This document shows, one piece after another, positions 1 to 7,340 of a stretch of DNA of 64,000 nt (position 1 is its first letter; every line of letters starts with the position of its first letter). Origin of the DNA: Heliomicrobium gestii (GTDB lineage: Bacteria; Bacillota; Desulfitobacteriia; Heliobacteriales; Heliobacteriaceae); assembly GCF_009877435.1 (NCBI RefSeq), contig NZ_WXEX01000003.1, forward strand, positions 248,001 to 312,000, in the 5' to 3' direction. The position numbers and the translations under genes are program-made. A model generated the notes under the pieces. It was given only the letters and a program-made list of their open reading frames with translations. It was not told the DNA's origin and ran no database searches.

Positions 1-92
1 AGTTCCAGGCCAAAGCGGCCGTGCTGCACATCAAGGAAACGGAACACGTCGTTCCCGGCGCCAAGCCGGTTGAACTCGAAGTACAGTTCTAG
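1..92 (+). CDS. pduD: Diol/glycerol dehydratase medium subunit, C-terminal end (partial)
   Basis: The reading frame entering the window at base 3 encodes about 29 residues ending in VELEVQF and stops with TAG at 90-92. It lies directly before the small dehydratase subunit gene, the position of the medium (beta) subunit in pduCDE operons. That subunit forms part of the adenosylcobalamin-dependent dehydratase acting on 1,2-propanediol or glycerol. Too little is visible to tell which substrate is preferred; identity rests mainly on operon order. Confidence 0.7.
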   Translation, partial: FQAKAAVLHIKETEHVVPGAKPVELEVQF

Positions 93-107
93 AAGGTGGT
101 GACGGGA

Positions 108-620
108 ATGAATGAAAAAATGCTCGAAGAACTGGTCCGCCAGGTGCTGGCATCGGTGACCCAGGCGCCCGCCGCGCCTGCCGCTGCTCCCGCACAGGCT
201 TGCAGCAAGCTCGATCCGAAAGCCGACTACCCACTGGCCACGAAGCGACCGGAACTGCTCAAATCGCCCACCGGCAAGAAACTCAGCGACATCACCCTGG
301 ACAACGTCCTCAGCGGCACCGTTTCCGCCGATGATGTGCGCATCACCCCGGAAACCCTGCGGATGCAAGCGGAGATCGCCGAAGGCGTCGGCCGCGTCCA
401 GTTTGCCGCCAACCTGCGCCGGGCTGCTGAACTGACGGCCATCCCTGACGCGCGCATCCTCGAGATCTACAACGCCATGCGCCCGTACCGCTCCACGAAA
501 GCCGAACTGTTGGCCATCGCCGACGAACTGGACAACAAGTTCGCCGCCAAAATCAATGCCGCTTTTGTGCGGGAAGCCGCTGAGGTGTATGAGCGCCGGA
601 ACCGCCTCAAAGCGGAGTAG
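108..620 (+). CDS. pduE: Diol dehydratase small subunit PduE
   Basis: A 170-residue protein, the usual size of the small (gamma) subunit of B12-dependent diol/glycerol dehydratase. ATG at 108 is preferred over GTG at 96 because AAGGTGG at 93-99 sits about 8 bases upstream of it. Residues 1-18 (MNEKMLEELVRQVLASVT) form an amphipathic helix followed by an Ala/Pro linker, the layout of an encapsulation peptide that directs enzymes into microcompartments. The main domain follows from about residue 45 (DYPLATKRPELLKSPTG). It is 15 bases upstream of pduG, in the same operon. Family assignment is secure; glycerol versus propanediol preference cannot be read from this subunit. Confidence 0.93.
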   Translation: MNEKMLEELVRQVLASVTQAPAAPAAAPAQACSKLDPKADYPLATKRPELLKSPTGKKLSDITLDNVLSGTVSADDVRITPETLRMQAEIAEGVGRVQFAANLRRAAELTAIPDARILEIYNAMRPYRSTKAELLAIADELDNKFAAKINAAFVREAAEVYERRNRLKAE

Positions 621-634
621 GGAAGTGAACGCTC

Positions 635-2458
635 ATGGCCATCGTGGCGGGCGTCGATATCGGCAACTCCACCACTGAGGTTTGCATCGCCCGGGTCGAT
701 GACCGGGGAGTGATGCACTTTCTGAGCAGCGGCATCGTCAAAACGACAGGCATCAAGGGAACGACTGCCAACATCCCCGGCATCCGCATGGCCCTCGCCG
801 ACGCCCTCAAACGCGCCGGTGTGGACATGCACGATCTGAAGCAGATCCGGTTCAACGAAGCCACCCCCGTCATCGGCGACTTGGCCATGGAGACGATCAC
901 CGAAACGATCATCACCGAGTCGACCATGATCGGTCACAACCCGGGCACCCCAGGCGGGCTCGGCCTCGGTGTCGGCAAGACGGTGGCCTTCGGCGAACTC
1001 GATCAGGTTCTCTCCGGGGAAAAGGTGATTGTTGTCATCCCCGCCGGCATCGACTTTGCCGATGCCGCCCAGTCCCTCAACTGGGCTTTTGACCGCGGTG
1101 TTCTCATCGAAGGGGCCATCGCCTGCCAGGATGACGCGGTCCTGATCGCCAACCGGCTCGAAAAAACGATTCCCATCGTCGACGAAGTCACCCTCATCGA
1201 CAAGGTGCCCCTGGGCATGTTGGCCGCTGTGGAAGTGACCGAGCCGGGGAACACGATCCAGACCCTCTCCAACCCCTACGGCATCGCCACCGTCTTCCAC
1301 CTGACGCCGGAAGAGACGAAAATGGTCGTTCCCATCGCCCGGGCGCTGATCGGCAACCGCTCCGCCGTCGTCGTCCGGACGCCCCAGGGCGATGTGAAGG
1401 CCCGCACCATCCCCGCCGGTGCGATCACCATCTTCGGCCAGCGCAACCGCGAAGAGATCGACGTCGACGCCGGCTCAACCAAGATCATGCAGGCGGTGGA
1501 ACGGGTCCAGCCGGTCGTCGATGTCAAAGGGGAGCCGGGCACCAACGCCGGCGGCATGCTGGAACGGGTTCGCCAGGTCATGAGCGACCTGACGGGCCAG
1601 CCCCTCAACCAGATGAACATCCAGGACCTGCTCAGCGTCGACACCTTCATCCCCCAAGAGGTGCGCGGCGGCTTGGCCGGCGAGTTCGCCTTGGAAAACG
1701 CCGTCGCCCTGGCGGCGATGGTCAAGACGAGCCGCCTGCCGATGCAGCAGATCGCCGATCAACTGATGGCGCAGCTAGGCATCCCGGTCGTCATCGCCGG
1801 CGTGGAGGCCAACATGGCCGTCCTCGGGGCGTTGACGACACCGGGCACAGACAAGCCCCTGGCCATCTTGGATATGGGCGGCGGTTCCACCGACGCAGCC
1901 ATCGCCACCCGCGACGGCAAGACCCACTCCATCCACCTGGCGGGGGCAGGGGATATGGTCACCATGCTGATCAACTCGGAACTGGGCCTCAATGACATTG
2001 ACCTGGCCGAGGACATCAAGAAGCACTCCCTGGCCAAGGTAGAGAGCCTCTACCATGTCCGGCTGGAAGACGGCACGGTGCGTTTCTATGAAAATCACCT
2101 GCCGCCCCAGGTCTTCGCCCGGGTCGTCATCTTGAAGGAGGGCGGCATGGTTCCCATCCCGACGACCCACTCGCTGGAAAAGATCCGCCACGTGCGCCGG
2201 GAAGCCAAGAAAAAGGTCTTTGTCACCAACGCCTTGCGCGCCCTGGCCCGGGTGGCCCCCACCGGCAACGTCCGTCACATCGAGTTCGTCGTCATGGTCG
2301 GCGGTTCGGCCCTTGACTTCGAGGTCGCCGACATGGTCGCCGACGCCCTGGCCGAATACGGCATCGTCTGCGGCCGCGGCAACATCCGCGGGACCGAAGG
2401 CCCGCGCAACGCTGTCGCCACCGGCCTGGTGCTCACCGATACCGGCGACGGGAGGTGA
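635..2458 (+). CDS. pduG: Diol dehydratase reactivase large subunit PduG/DdrA
   Basis: A 607-residue ATPase of the actin/Hsp70-like fold that, with PduH, exchanges damaged cobalamin out of inactivated diol dehydratase using ATP. The N-terminus has the phosphate-binding motif VAGVDIGNSTTEV and a second motif DMGGGSTDAA lies at about residue 415-425, as expected for this fold. Length matches the family (about 605-610). It lies directly after pduE and before pduH, the standard order. No truncation or frameshift is seen. Confidence 0.95.
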   Translation: MAIVAGVDIGNSTTEVCIARVDDRGVMHFLSSGIVKTTGIKGTTANIPGIRMALADALKRAGVDMHDLKQIRFNEATPVIGDLAMETITETIITESTMIGHNPGTPGGLGLGVGKTVAFGELDQVLSGEKVIVVIPAGIDFADAAQSLNWAFDRGVLIEGAIACQDDAVLIANRLEKTIPIVDEVTLIDKVPLGMLAAVEVTEPGNTIQTLSNPYGIATVFHLTPEETKMVVPIARALIGNRSAVVVRTPQGDVKARTIPAGAITIFGQRNREEIDVDAGSTKIMQAVERVQPVVDVKGEPGTNAGGMLERVRQVMSDLTGQPLNQMNIQDLLSVDTFIPQEVRGGLAGEFALENAVALAAMVKTSRLPMQQIADQLMAQLGIPVVIAGVEANMAVLGALTTPGTDKPLAILDMGGGSTDAAIATRDGKTHSIHLAGAGDMVTMLINSELGLNDIDLAEDIKKHSLAKVESLYHVRLEDGTVRFYENHLPPQVFARVVILKEGGMVPIPTTHSLEKIRHVRREAKKKVFVTNALRALARVAPTGNVRHIEFVVMVGGSALDFEVADMVADALAEYGIVCGRGNIRGTEGPRNAVATGLVLTDTGDGR

Positions 2459-2465
2459 GTGGCCG

Positions 2466-3218
2466 ATGTCCACGGCAAATGCCGTCCAAGCGGCGACAAG
2501 CGCGTCCGGAGCGACGGTAAATGCAGTCCAAGTGACTACAAATGTTGCGACAACGAATGTTGCCAAGAACCTCCCCGCTGCCGCCGCAATGGCTGCGGAG
2601 CGCGCGCCGGCAAAACCATCGGTCCTCATCTTCTACGCGCCCCATGACGGTTGTCCGCAGAAGCTGCGGGAACTGCACGCCGGACTGGAAGAGGAAGGCA
2701 TCCCCGCAGCCGCTCAGGTTATAACGGCGGGCGCACTTGAACAGATCGCCTACCAGGCCGCCCAGACCTCCCAACTGGGCGTCGGCATCAGCGTCATCGG
2801 CGGTCAGGGGATGTGCATCCACCACCGCCGCCTTCCCGAAAACCGTCCCCTGTTCGTGCTCGATGAGACAGCAAGACCGGCCGACTGGCGACGCTTGGGC
2901 TACAACGCGGCGCGGCTGGTCAAAGGGACGGCCTTCAAGCTGGAGACGGACGATGAACCGGCGAGCCGGAGCGGGAAGAACGCCGCAACAGGGGCAACAG
3001 GAGCGACAGGAGCGGCAGGTCGAGCGGAAGCGAGCCTCCGTGATATCGCAGATTCAACAATGGACGCTATGCCACCGGGCGCTGAAGAACCACTCGACCA
3101 AGTGATCGCCCGGATCGTCGCCAAGATCCTGGCGGAGCAAGGACCCATGCAAGGCAAGGCAACGAATCAAGGCGAGGCGAAGGGGGTGAACCCGTGGTCC
3201 AAAATGCCCTGGGGTTGA
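2466..3218 (+). CDS. pduH: Diol dehydratase reactivase small subunit PduH, with extended C-terminus
   Basis: ATG at 2466 gives 250 residues, about twice the usual length (110-130) for the reactivase small subunit. The core (residues about 40-155, PSVLIFYAPHDG through GYNAARLVKGTAFK) matches PduH/DdrB. An Ala/Thr/Val-rich leader of about 40 residues precedes it. A Gly-Ala-Thr linker follows and then LDQVIARIVAKILAEQ, an amphipathic helix that looks like an encapsulation peptide placed at the C-terminus. The last 25 bases overlap the next shell-protein gene, which implies translational coupling. The role of both extensions is inference. Confidence 0.88.
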   Translation: MSTANAVQAATSASGATVNAVQVTTNVATTNVAKNLPAAAAMAAERAPAKPSVLIFYAPHDGCPQKLRELHAGLEEEGIPAAAQVITAGALEQIAYQAAQTSQLGVGISVIGGQGMCIHHRRLPENRPLFVLDETARPADWRRLGYNAARLVKGTAFKLETDDEPASRSGKNAATGATGATGAAGRAEASLRDIADSTMDAMPPGAEEPLDQVIARIVAKILAEQGPMQGKATNQGEAKGVNPWSKMPWG

Positions 3219-3940
3219 TTGAAGCCGTCGGCATGGCTGCAGCGATCGAGGCTGCAGACACAGCCGTCAAAGCGGCGAACATCGAATTGCTCGGTTATGA
3301 ACTGACCAAAGGCGGCGGCATGGTGCTGATCAAGCTGACCGGCGATGTGGGCGCCATCAAGGCGGCCGTCGCAGCCGGCGCGGAAGCGGCCCGCAAGGTC
3401 AACAAAGTGGTTTCCACCCATGTCATCGCCCGCCCCCACAGTGAAATCAAGGGCGTCATTCTCAACCGGGATACAGTCTCCACGAAGGCGTCCGGATCGA
3501 AGGTTGTATCCGAAACCCCGCCTGCGTCGGACTCGTCGACCAAAAGCGAGACGGACGCCGAACCTGAGCCCGCACCGGCGCCTGCTCCAGAAGCGGCGGA
3601 AGAAGCGATAGCGGAACCTGTGACAGAGCCGGTCGCAGAACCAATGACAGAACCAGTGACAGAACCGGTGGCAGATGAGGCGGTAGAAGAGACTGTAGAA
3701 TCGGTATCTGAACCTGATGCAGAACCGGTATCCGAGTCAGAGACCGCCCCCAAAACTGCTCCGGAAACAGCCCCGGAGATGGAAGCGGCGACAGAAGCGA
3801 CAGCCGAACCGGTGAGTGAACCGGTTTCGGAAGAGGAAGTCGGCCCTCATTCCAGATACACTTGCAATCTCTGCGGCGATCCCCGCTGTCCCCGGAAAAA
3901 AGGGGAGCCCCGCAGCACCTGCATGCACCACAAAGCCTAA
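3194..3940 (+). CDS. pduK: BMC-domain shell protein with acidic repeat linker and Cys-rich tail (PduK-like)
   Basis: A 248-residue protein starting at GTG 3194 inside the end of pduH. Residues 1-90 are a single BMC domain (ALGLIEAVGMAAAIEAAD, GDVGAIKAAV, ending HVIARPHSE), which forms hexameric shell tiles. A long low-complexity linker rich in Glu-Pro-Val/Thr repeats covers about residues 110-215. The final 27 residues carry CNLCGDPRCPRKKG then CMHH, a cluster of four Cys and two His that probably binds a metal or Fe-S centre. Single BMC domain plus Cys tail is the PduK architecture. The linker may let the tail project from the shell; this is inference. Confidence 0.85.
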   Translation: MVQNALGLIEAVGMAAAIEAADTAVKAANIELLGYELTKGGGMVLIKLTGDVGAIKAAVAAGAEAARKVNKVVSTHVIARPHSEIKGVILNRDTVSTKASGSKVVSETPPASDSSTKSETDAEPEPAPAPAPEAAEEAIAEPVTEPVAEPMTEPVTEPVADEAVEETVESVSEPDAEPVSESETAPKTAPETAPEMEAATEATAEPVSEPVSEEEVGPHSRYTCNLCGDPRCPRKKGEPRSTCMHHKA

Positions 3941-3953
3941 GGAGGTATGACCG

Positions 3954-4235
3954 ATGCGAGGAGAAGCTCTGGGCATGGTGGAAACCAAAGGTCTCGTCGG
4001 CGCTGTCGAAGCGGCTGACGCCATGGTGAAAGCCGCCAACGTCAATCTGATCGGTTATGAAAAAATCGGTTCCGGCCTGGTCACCGTCTTCGTCCGCGGC
4101 GACGTCGGCGCTGTCAAAGCGGCTGTCGATTCCGGCGCCGTTGCGGCCCAAAAAGTCGGCGAACTGGTCGCCGTCCATGTCATTCCCCGCCCCCATATGG
4201 ACGTGGAAAAAATAATTCCCAAATTCGACGCCTGA
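3954..4235 (+). CDS. pduA: BMC shell hexamer protein, PduA/PduJ type
   Basis: A 93-residue single BMC-domain protein: start [18 protein letters not shown], central [10 protein letters not shown], end [16 protein letters not shown]. These are the hallmarks of the main hexameric facet protein of propanediol-type microcompartments. A strong ribosome site (AAGGAGG, 3939-3945) precedes ATG 3954. PduA and PduJ are nearly indistinguishable without structural context, so the symbol is provisional. It follows the PduK-like gene by 13 bases. Confidence 0.93.
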   Translation: MRGEALGMVETKGLVGAVEAADAMVKAANVNLIGYEKIGSGLVTVFVRGDVGAVKAAVDSGAVAAQKVGELVAVHVIPRPHMDVEKIIPKFDA

Positions 4236-4267
4236 TCCTGACGTCTTCGGACGCAGGGCAGAAGTAG

Positions 4268-4933
4268 GTGAAACCGTTGGACTCCAAACTGATGGAACAG
4301 ATCATCACCCAGGTGGTTCTCGCCCTGCAGGAGCGCTTCCCCAATGGGGAAGCGCCTCCCAAAGGGATTCCTGTCGGTGTCTCCAACCGCCATCTCCACC
4401 TCTCCACGGCGGACGCCGCCATCCTCTTCGGTGAAGGCCATCCCTTGACAAAAATCAAGGATCTCAAACAGGAAGGCGAGTTTGCCGCCGAAGAGACGGT
4501 GACCCTCATCGGTCCCAAAGGGGTATTGCGCGGCGTCCGCGTCCTCGGCCCTTTGCGTGGCAAGACGCAGGTAGAGATCTCCCTCACCGACAGCTTTTCC
4601 CTCGGCATTAAGGCCCCGATCCGCGATTCCGGTCAGACCCAGGGATCGCCGGGGATTTCCATCGCCGGTCCCTGTGGCGTCCTCATGCTCCGAGATGGCG
4701 TGATCGTCGCGGCCCGGCACATCCACATGAGCCCGGCCGAGGCGGACGCCTTCCGCCTCCATGATCAGGATCGGGTCAACATCGAGACCTTCGGACCGCG
4801 CGGCGTCATCTTCAAAAACGTGCTGATCCGGGTGCATCCCAAGTTCCGCCTCGAAATGCACCTGGACGTCGATGAAGCCAACGCCGCAGGCCTGAAAAAC
4901 AACGACGCCGTCTACCTCTATCGACAGGAGTGA
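4268..4933 (+). CDS. pduL: Phosphate propanoyltransferase PduL
   Basis: A 221-residue phosphotransacylase that converts propionyl-CoA to propionyl-phosphate and recycles CoA in the microcompartment lumen. The core has two beta-barrel repeats, each with the metal-binding His cluster of the family: SNRHLHLS at about residue 37-44 and AARHIHMS near residue 150. Start is GTG 4268. The first 20 residues (LDSKLMEQIITQVVLALQ) form an amphipathic encapsulation-peptide-like helix before a short Pro-rich linker. Both fit the microcompartment form of PduL rather than the free cytosolic one. Confidence 0.94.
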   Translation: MKPLDSKLMEQIITQVVLALQERFPNGEAPPKGIPVGVSNRHLHLSTADAAILFGEGHPLTKIKDLKQEGEFAAEETVTLIGPKGVLRGVRVLGPLRGKTQVEISLTDSFSLGIKAPIRDSGQTQGSPGISIAGPCGVLMLRDGVIVAARHIHMSPAEADAFRLHDQDRVNIETFGPRGVIFKNVLIRVHPKFRLEMHLDVDEANAAGLKNNDAVYLYRQE

Positions 4934-4949
4934 AAGGAGGCGGGCGTTG

Positions 4950-5768
4950 ATGGATGAAGAACTGGTGCGCCGCGTGATGGCGGAAGTGATGCGGCGCATC
5001 CACCAGACCTCGGACGAAACAACCGCTGACAACGCTCCCGCGCCGCCCCGGTCTTCTGTGATGGCGATCTTCACCGGCGGCACCATCGGCATGGAGGAGG
5101 GGCTGGCGGCCTTGAAGGAACTGCAGGAAGATGACTGCAACCTGACGGTCGTCCTCTCCCGGGCCGCCGAAAAGATCGTCACCGCCGAACGGGTGCGCAA
5201 GCACCTGGGTGACGCCGTGACGGTGCTGACGCCGGAATCGCCCTATCCAGGGAAAGCGCTCCGGCAGGCCGACCTGGTCATCGTGCCGGTGCTGACACAG
5301 AACACCATGGCCAAGCTCGCCCATACCTTGTCTGACACGTTGCCGACAACGCTGATCATGCAGTCGCTCATGCTGGGTAAGCCGGTCGTCGCCGCCGAAA
5401 ACGCCGCCGACCCTCGCGACAGCTGGCGAGCCGGCCTAGCGATGGACAAAGCCCCCATCGTCCTGGTGCGCGCCTTTCAGGAAAACCTGCGCAAAGTGCG
5501 CGACTTCGGCGTCAACCTGACCGATGTGCGGAACCTGGGCCGGGAAGCCCGGCGCGCGCTGGAACGCTCGAAAGCGACCGCCGGGGAAGAAGCCGCGCCG
5601 CGCGCCGCCTCTCCGGCGAAACGGAACCTTGTCGACGCAGAAAAAATCAAAGCCGTCGCTCTATCGGGCGGGCGGGTCTACTCCGTCGCCCCGGGAGATC
5701 TGATCACCCCTCTGGCTCGCGACACAGCCCGGGATTACGGCGTAGAAATTATCCGGGCGAACACCTAA
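4950..5768 (+). CDS. Microcompartment-associated flavoprotein with N-terminal encapsulation-like helix
   Basis: ATG 4950 lies 9 bases after AAAGGAGG (4933-4940), giving 272 residues. Residues 1-18 (MDEELVRRVMAEVMRRI) are an amphipathic helix typical of cargo targeting. Residues about 37-170 resemble the flavoprotein (HFCD/dipicolinate synthase B-like) fold, with IFTGGTIG near the start of the sheet and VPVLTQNTMAKLAHTLSDTL, the segment that usually contacts FMN. A second region, residues 220-272, is separate. Flavoproteins of this kind occur in some BMC loci but have no settled role. It could pass electrons to PduS for cobalamin reduction or handle NAD(P)H recycling; neither is shown by sequence. 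Confidence 0.72.
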   Translation: MDEELVRRVMAEVMRRIHQTSDETTADNAPAPPRSSVMAIFTGGTIGMEEGLAALKELQEDDCNLTVVLSRAAEKIVTAERVRKHLGDAVTVLTPESPYPGKALRQADLVIVPVLTQNTMAKLAHTLSDTLPTTLIMQSLMLGKPVVAAENAADPRDSWRAGLAMDKAPIVLVRAFQENLRKVRDFGVNLTDVRNLGREARRALERSKATAGEEAAPRAASPAKRNLVDAEKIKAVALSGGRVYSVAPGDLITPLARDTARDYGVEIIRANT

Positions 5769-5804
5769 AAAAATCGGTGAGCCCGAGGAGGGGAGCGATC
5801 TTCC

Positions 5805-6095
5805 ATGTGGATCGGAACGGTTGTCGGAAACGTCGTCTCCACCAGCAAGGATGAGAGCCTTGTCGGCAGCAAGCTGCTGATCGTCAAGCCCATGTCCAAC
5901 AGTTCGGCCAACAAGATCGGTTTGATCGTGGCCGTCGACACCGTAGGCGCCGGAAACGGCGAACGGGTGCTGGTCCTGCAAGGGACATCGGCACGGCTGA
6001 TTTTGTCCAATAAAAACAGCGCCGTCGACGCCGCCATCGTCGGGATCATCGACAGCGTCGAACTTGACGAACGGTTGCTCCACGACGCCGATTGA
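5805..6095 (+). CDS. pduN: BMC pentameric vertex protein PduN (EutN/CcmL family)
   Basis: A 96-residue EutN/CcmL-family protein. It starts MWIGTVVGNVVSTSKDESLVG, contains KLLIVKP, and has the conserved DTVGAGNGERVLVLQG segment followed by VDAAIVGIID. Such pentamers cap the twelve vertices of the shell. GAGGAGGGGAG at about 5785-5795 precedes ATG 5805. Its presence together with hexamer and tandem-BMC genes means all three shell classes are encoded here. Confidence 0.95.
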   Translation: MWIGTVVGNVVSTSKDESLVGSKLLIVKPMSNSSANKIGLIVAVDTVGAGNGERVLVLQGTSARLILSNKNSAVDAAIVGIIDSVELDERLLHDAD

Positions 6096-6115
6096 CCGGC
6101 TCTGCAAACGGCCGG

Positions 6116-6144
6116 CCCGATTCGCCCCGTCGCGGCGGGTCGGG
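6116..6144 (+). other. Intercistronic GC-rich hairpin between pduN and pduO
   Basis: CCCGATTCGCC at 6116-6126 pairs with GGCGGGTCGGG at 6134-6144, counting two G-U pairs, with a 7-base loop. There is no T-run after it, so it is unlikely to terminate. It may stabilise upstream mRNA or tune expression inside the operon. Confidence 0.5.
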
Positions 6145-6203
6145 TGGGCCGGGAGCGCCAAGCCCCGCAACACCACCGAATGGCCGGCAAGGGGTAATAT
6201 GTG

Positions 6204-7310
6204 ATGAAAGTCTACACCAAAACAGGCGATCGGGGCGTCACCAGCCTCTTTAGCGGCCAGCGGGTTCCCAAAGATCACGCCCGCGTCGAGGTCTACGGGA
6301 CGCTGGACGAAGCGAGCGCCGCCCTGGGTCTCGCCAAATCGCTGACCAAAAACGAAAAAGCCCTGTCGATCATCCACCGCATCCAGGCGGAACTCTTCGA
6401 CGTCAACGCCGACCTGGCCACCGAACTCGGCGAAGAGGCCAAGCGGCCCCTGCGCTACCGCCTGACGGAGGATCACGCCCGGGCGCTGGAACAGTCGATC
6501 GACAGCCTCGAGGCCGCCCGAATCCCCCAAAAGGGGTTTGTCATCCCGGGCGCTTCGTCCGCCGGCGCCGCCATCGACCTGGCGCGAACCATCGTCCGCC
6601 GGGCCGAACGGGCCGCAGTAAAGCTGTCCAAGTTTGCTGAAGTCCATCCGCCTGTCATGGTCTACCTGAACCGCCTGTCCGACCTGCTCTTCGTGCTGGC
6701 CCGGTTCGTGGATCAGGAAGAGATGATCGCCCAAGTGACCGCCAAGGTGAAGCGCATTTTGACCGAGAATTCGGCGGCTGGGCTTTCTCCCGAAGAGCGG
6801 TCGTTTTTTGAGCAGCCGATTCTTGAGCCGGCGACGGAGCAACCGTCGACCCCGGAGCATCCTGCGGCCAACGATGCGGCTGCCGACACCGCAACGTCGA
6901 CAAAAAAACCGGCTGCTTCGACGCTGCTCGGTCGCGCCAAAGCGATGATTGAAGCCGCCGAAGCGAAAGCCGCCGAAATCGGTGTACCCATGGTGATCAC
7001 CGTCGTCGATGGCGGAGGAAACCTGGTGGCCCAACACCGGATGGATGGGGCCCTGCTGGCCAGTATCGCCATCTCCCGGGACAAGGCTTACACAGCGATG
7101 GCCTTGAAGATGTCCACCGAAGCAGCGGCGGCCTTGGCCCAGCCCTACCGGGCGCTTTATGGGTTGAACACCGTTGACGGCGGCCGGCTGGTCGTCTTCG
7201 GCGGCGGCATCCCCATCGCTGACGACGGCGTGATCATCGGCGCCATCGGGGTGAGCGGCGGTTCTGTCGAACAGGACATCGCCGTCGCGCAAGCCGGATT
7301 GGACGCTTGA
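6204..7310 (+). CDS. pduO: ATP:cob(I)alamin adenosyltransferase PduO with C-terminal GlcG/HbpS domain
   Basis: A two-domain protein of 368 residues. Residues 1-188 are a PduO-type adenosyltransferase, with the ATP-binding N-terminus KVYTKTGDRGVTSLFSG and the helix AIDLARTIVRRAERA. It makes adenosylcobalamin for the dehydratase. After a linker of about 45 residues comes a GlcG/HbpS (DUF336) domain with VITVVDGGGNLVAQHRMDGA and GGRLVVFGGGIPI, found at the C-terminus of full-length PduO and reported to bind haem-like ligands. Start may be ATG 6204 or the adjacent GTG 6201; AAGGGG lies at 6189-6194. Confidence 0.94.
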   Translation: MKVYTKTGDRGVTSLFSGQRVPKDHARVEVYGTLDEASAALGLAKSLTKNEKALSIIHRIQAELFDVNADLATELGEEAKRPLRYRLTEDHARALEQSIDSLEAARIPQKGFVIPGASSAGAAIDLARTIVRRAERAAVKLSKFAEVHPPVMVYLNRLSDLLFVLARFVDQEEMIAQVTAKVKRILTENSAAGLSPEERSFFEQPILEPATEQPSTPEHPAANDAAADTATSTKKPAASTLLGRAKAMIEAAEAKAAEIGVPMVITVVDGGGNLVAQHRMDGALLASIAISRDKAYTAMALKMSTEAAAALAQPYRALYGLNTVDGGRLVVFGGGIPIADDGVIIGAIGVSGGSVEQDIAVAQAGLDA

Positions 7311-7340
7311 GTACGCCGTGAAACAGGGAGTGAATGACCA

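Noticed and set aside
3600-3760. Possible DNA tandem repeat array in the shell gene
   Set aside because: The repeats vary in DNA and keep the protein frame. They are the low-complexity Glu-Pro-Val linker, not a satellite or CRISPR.
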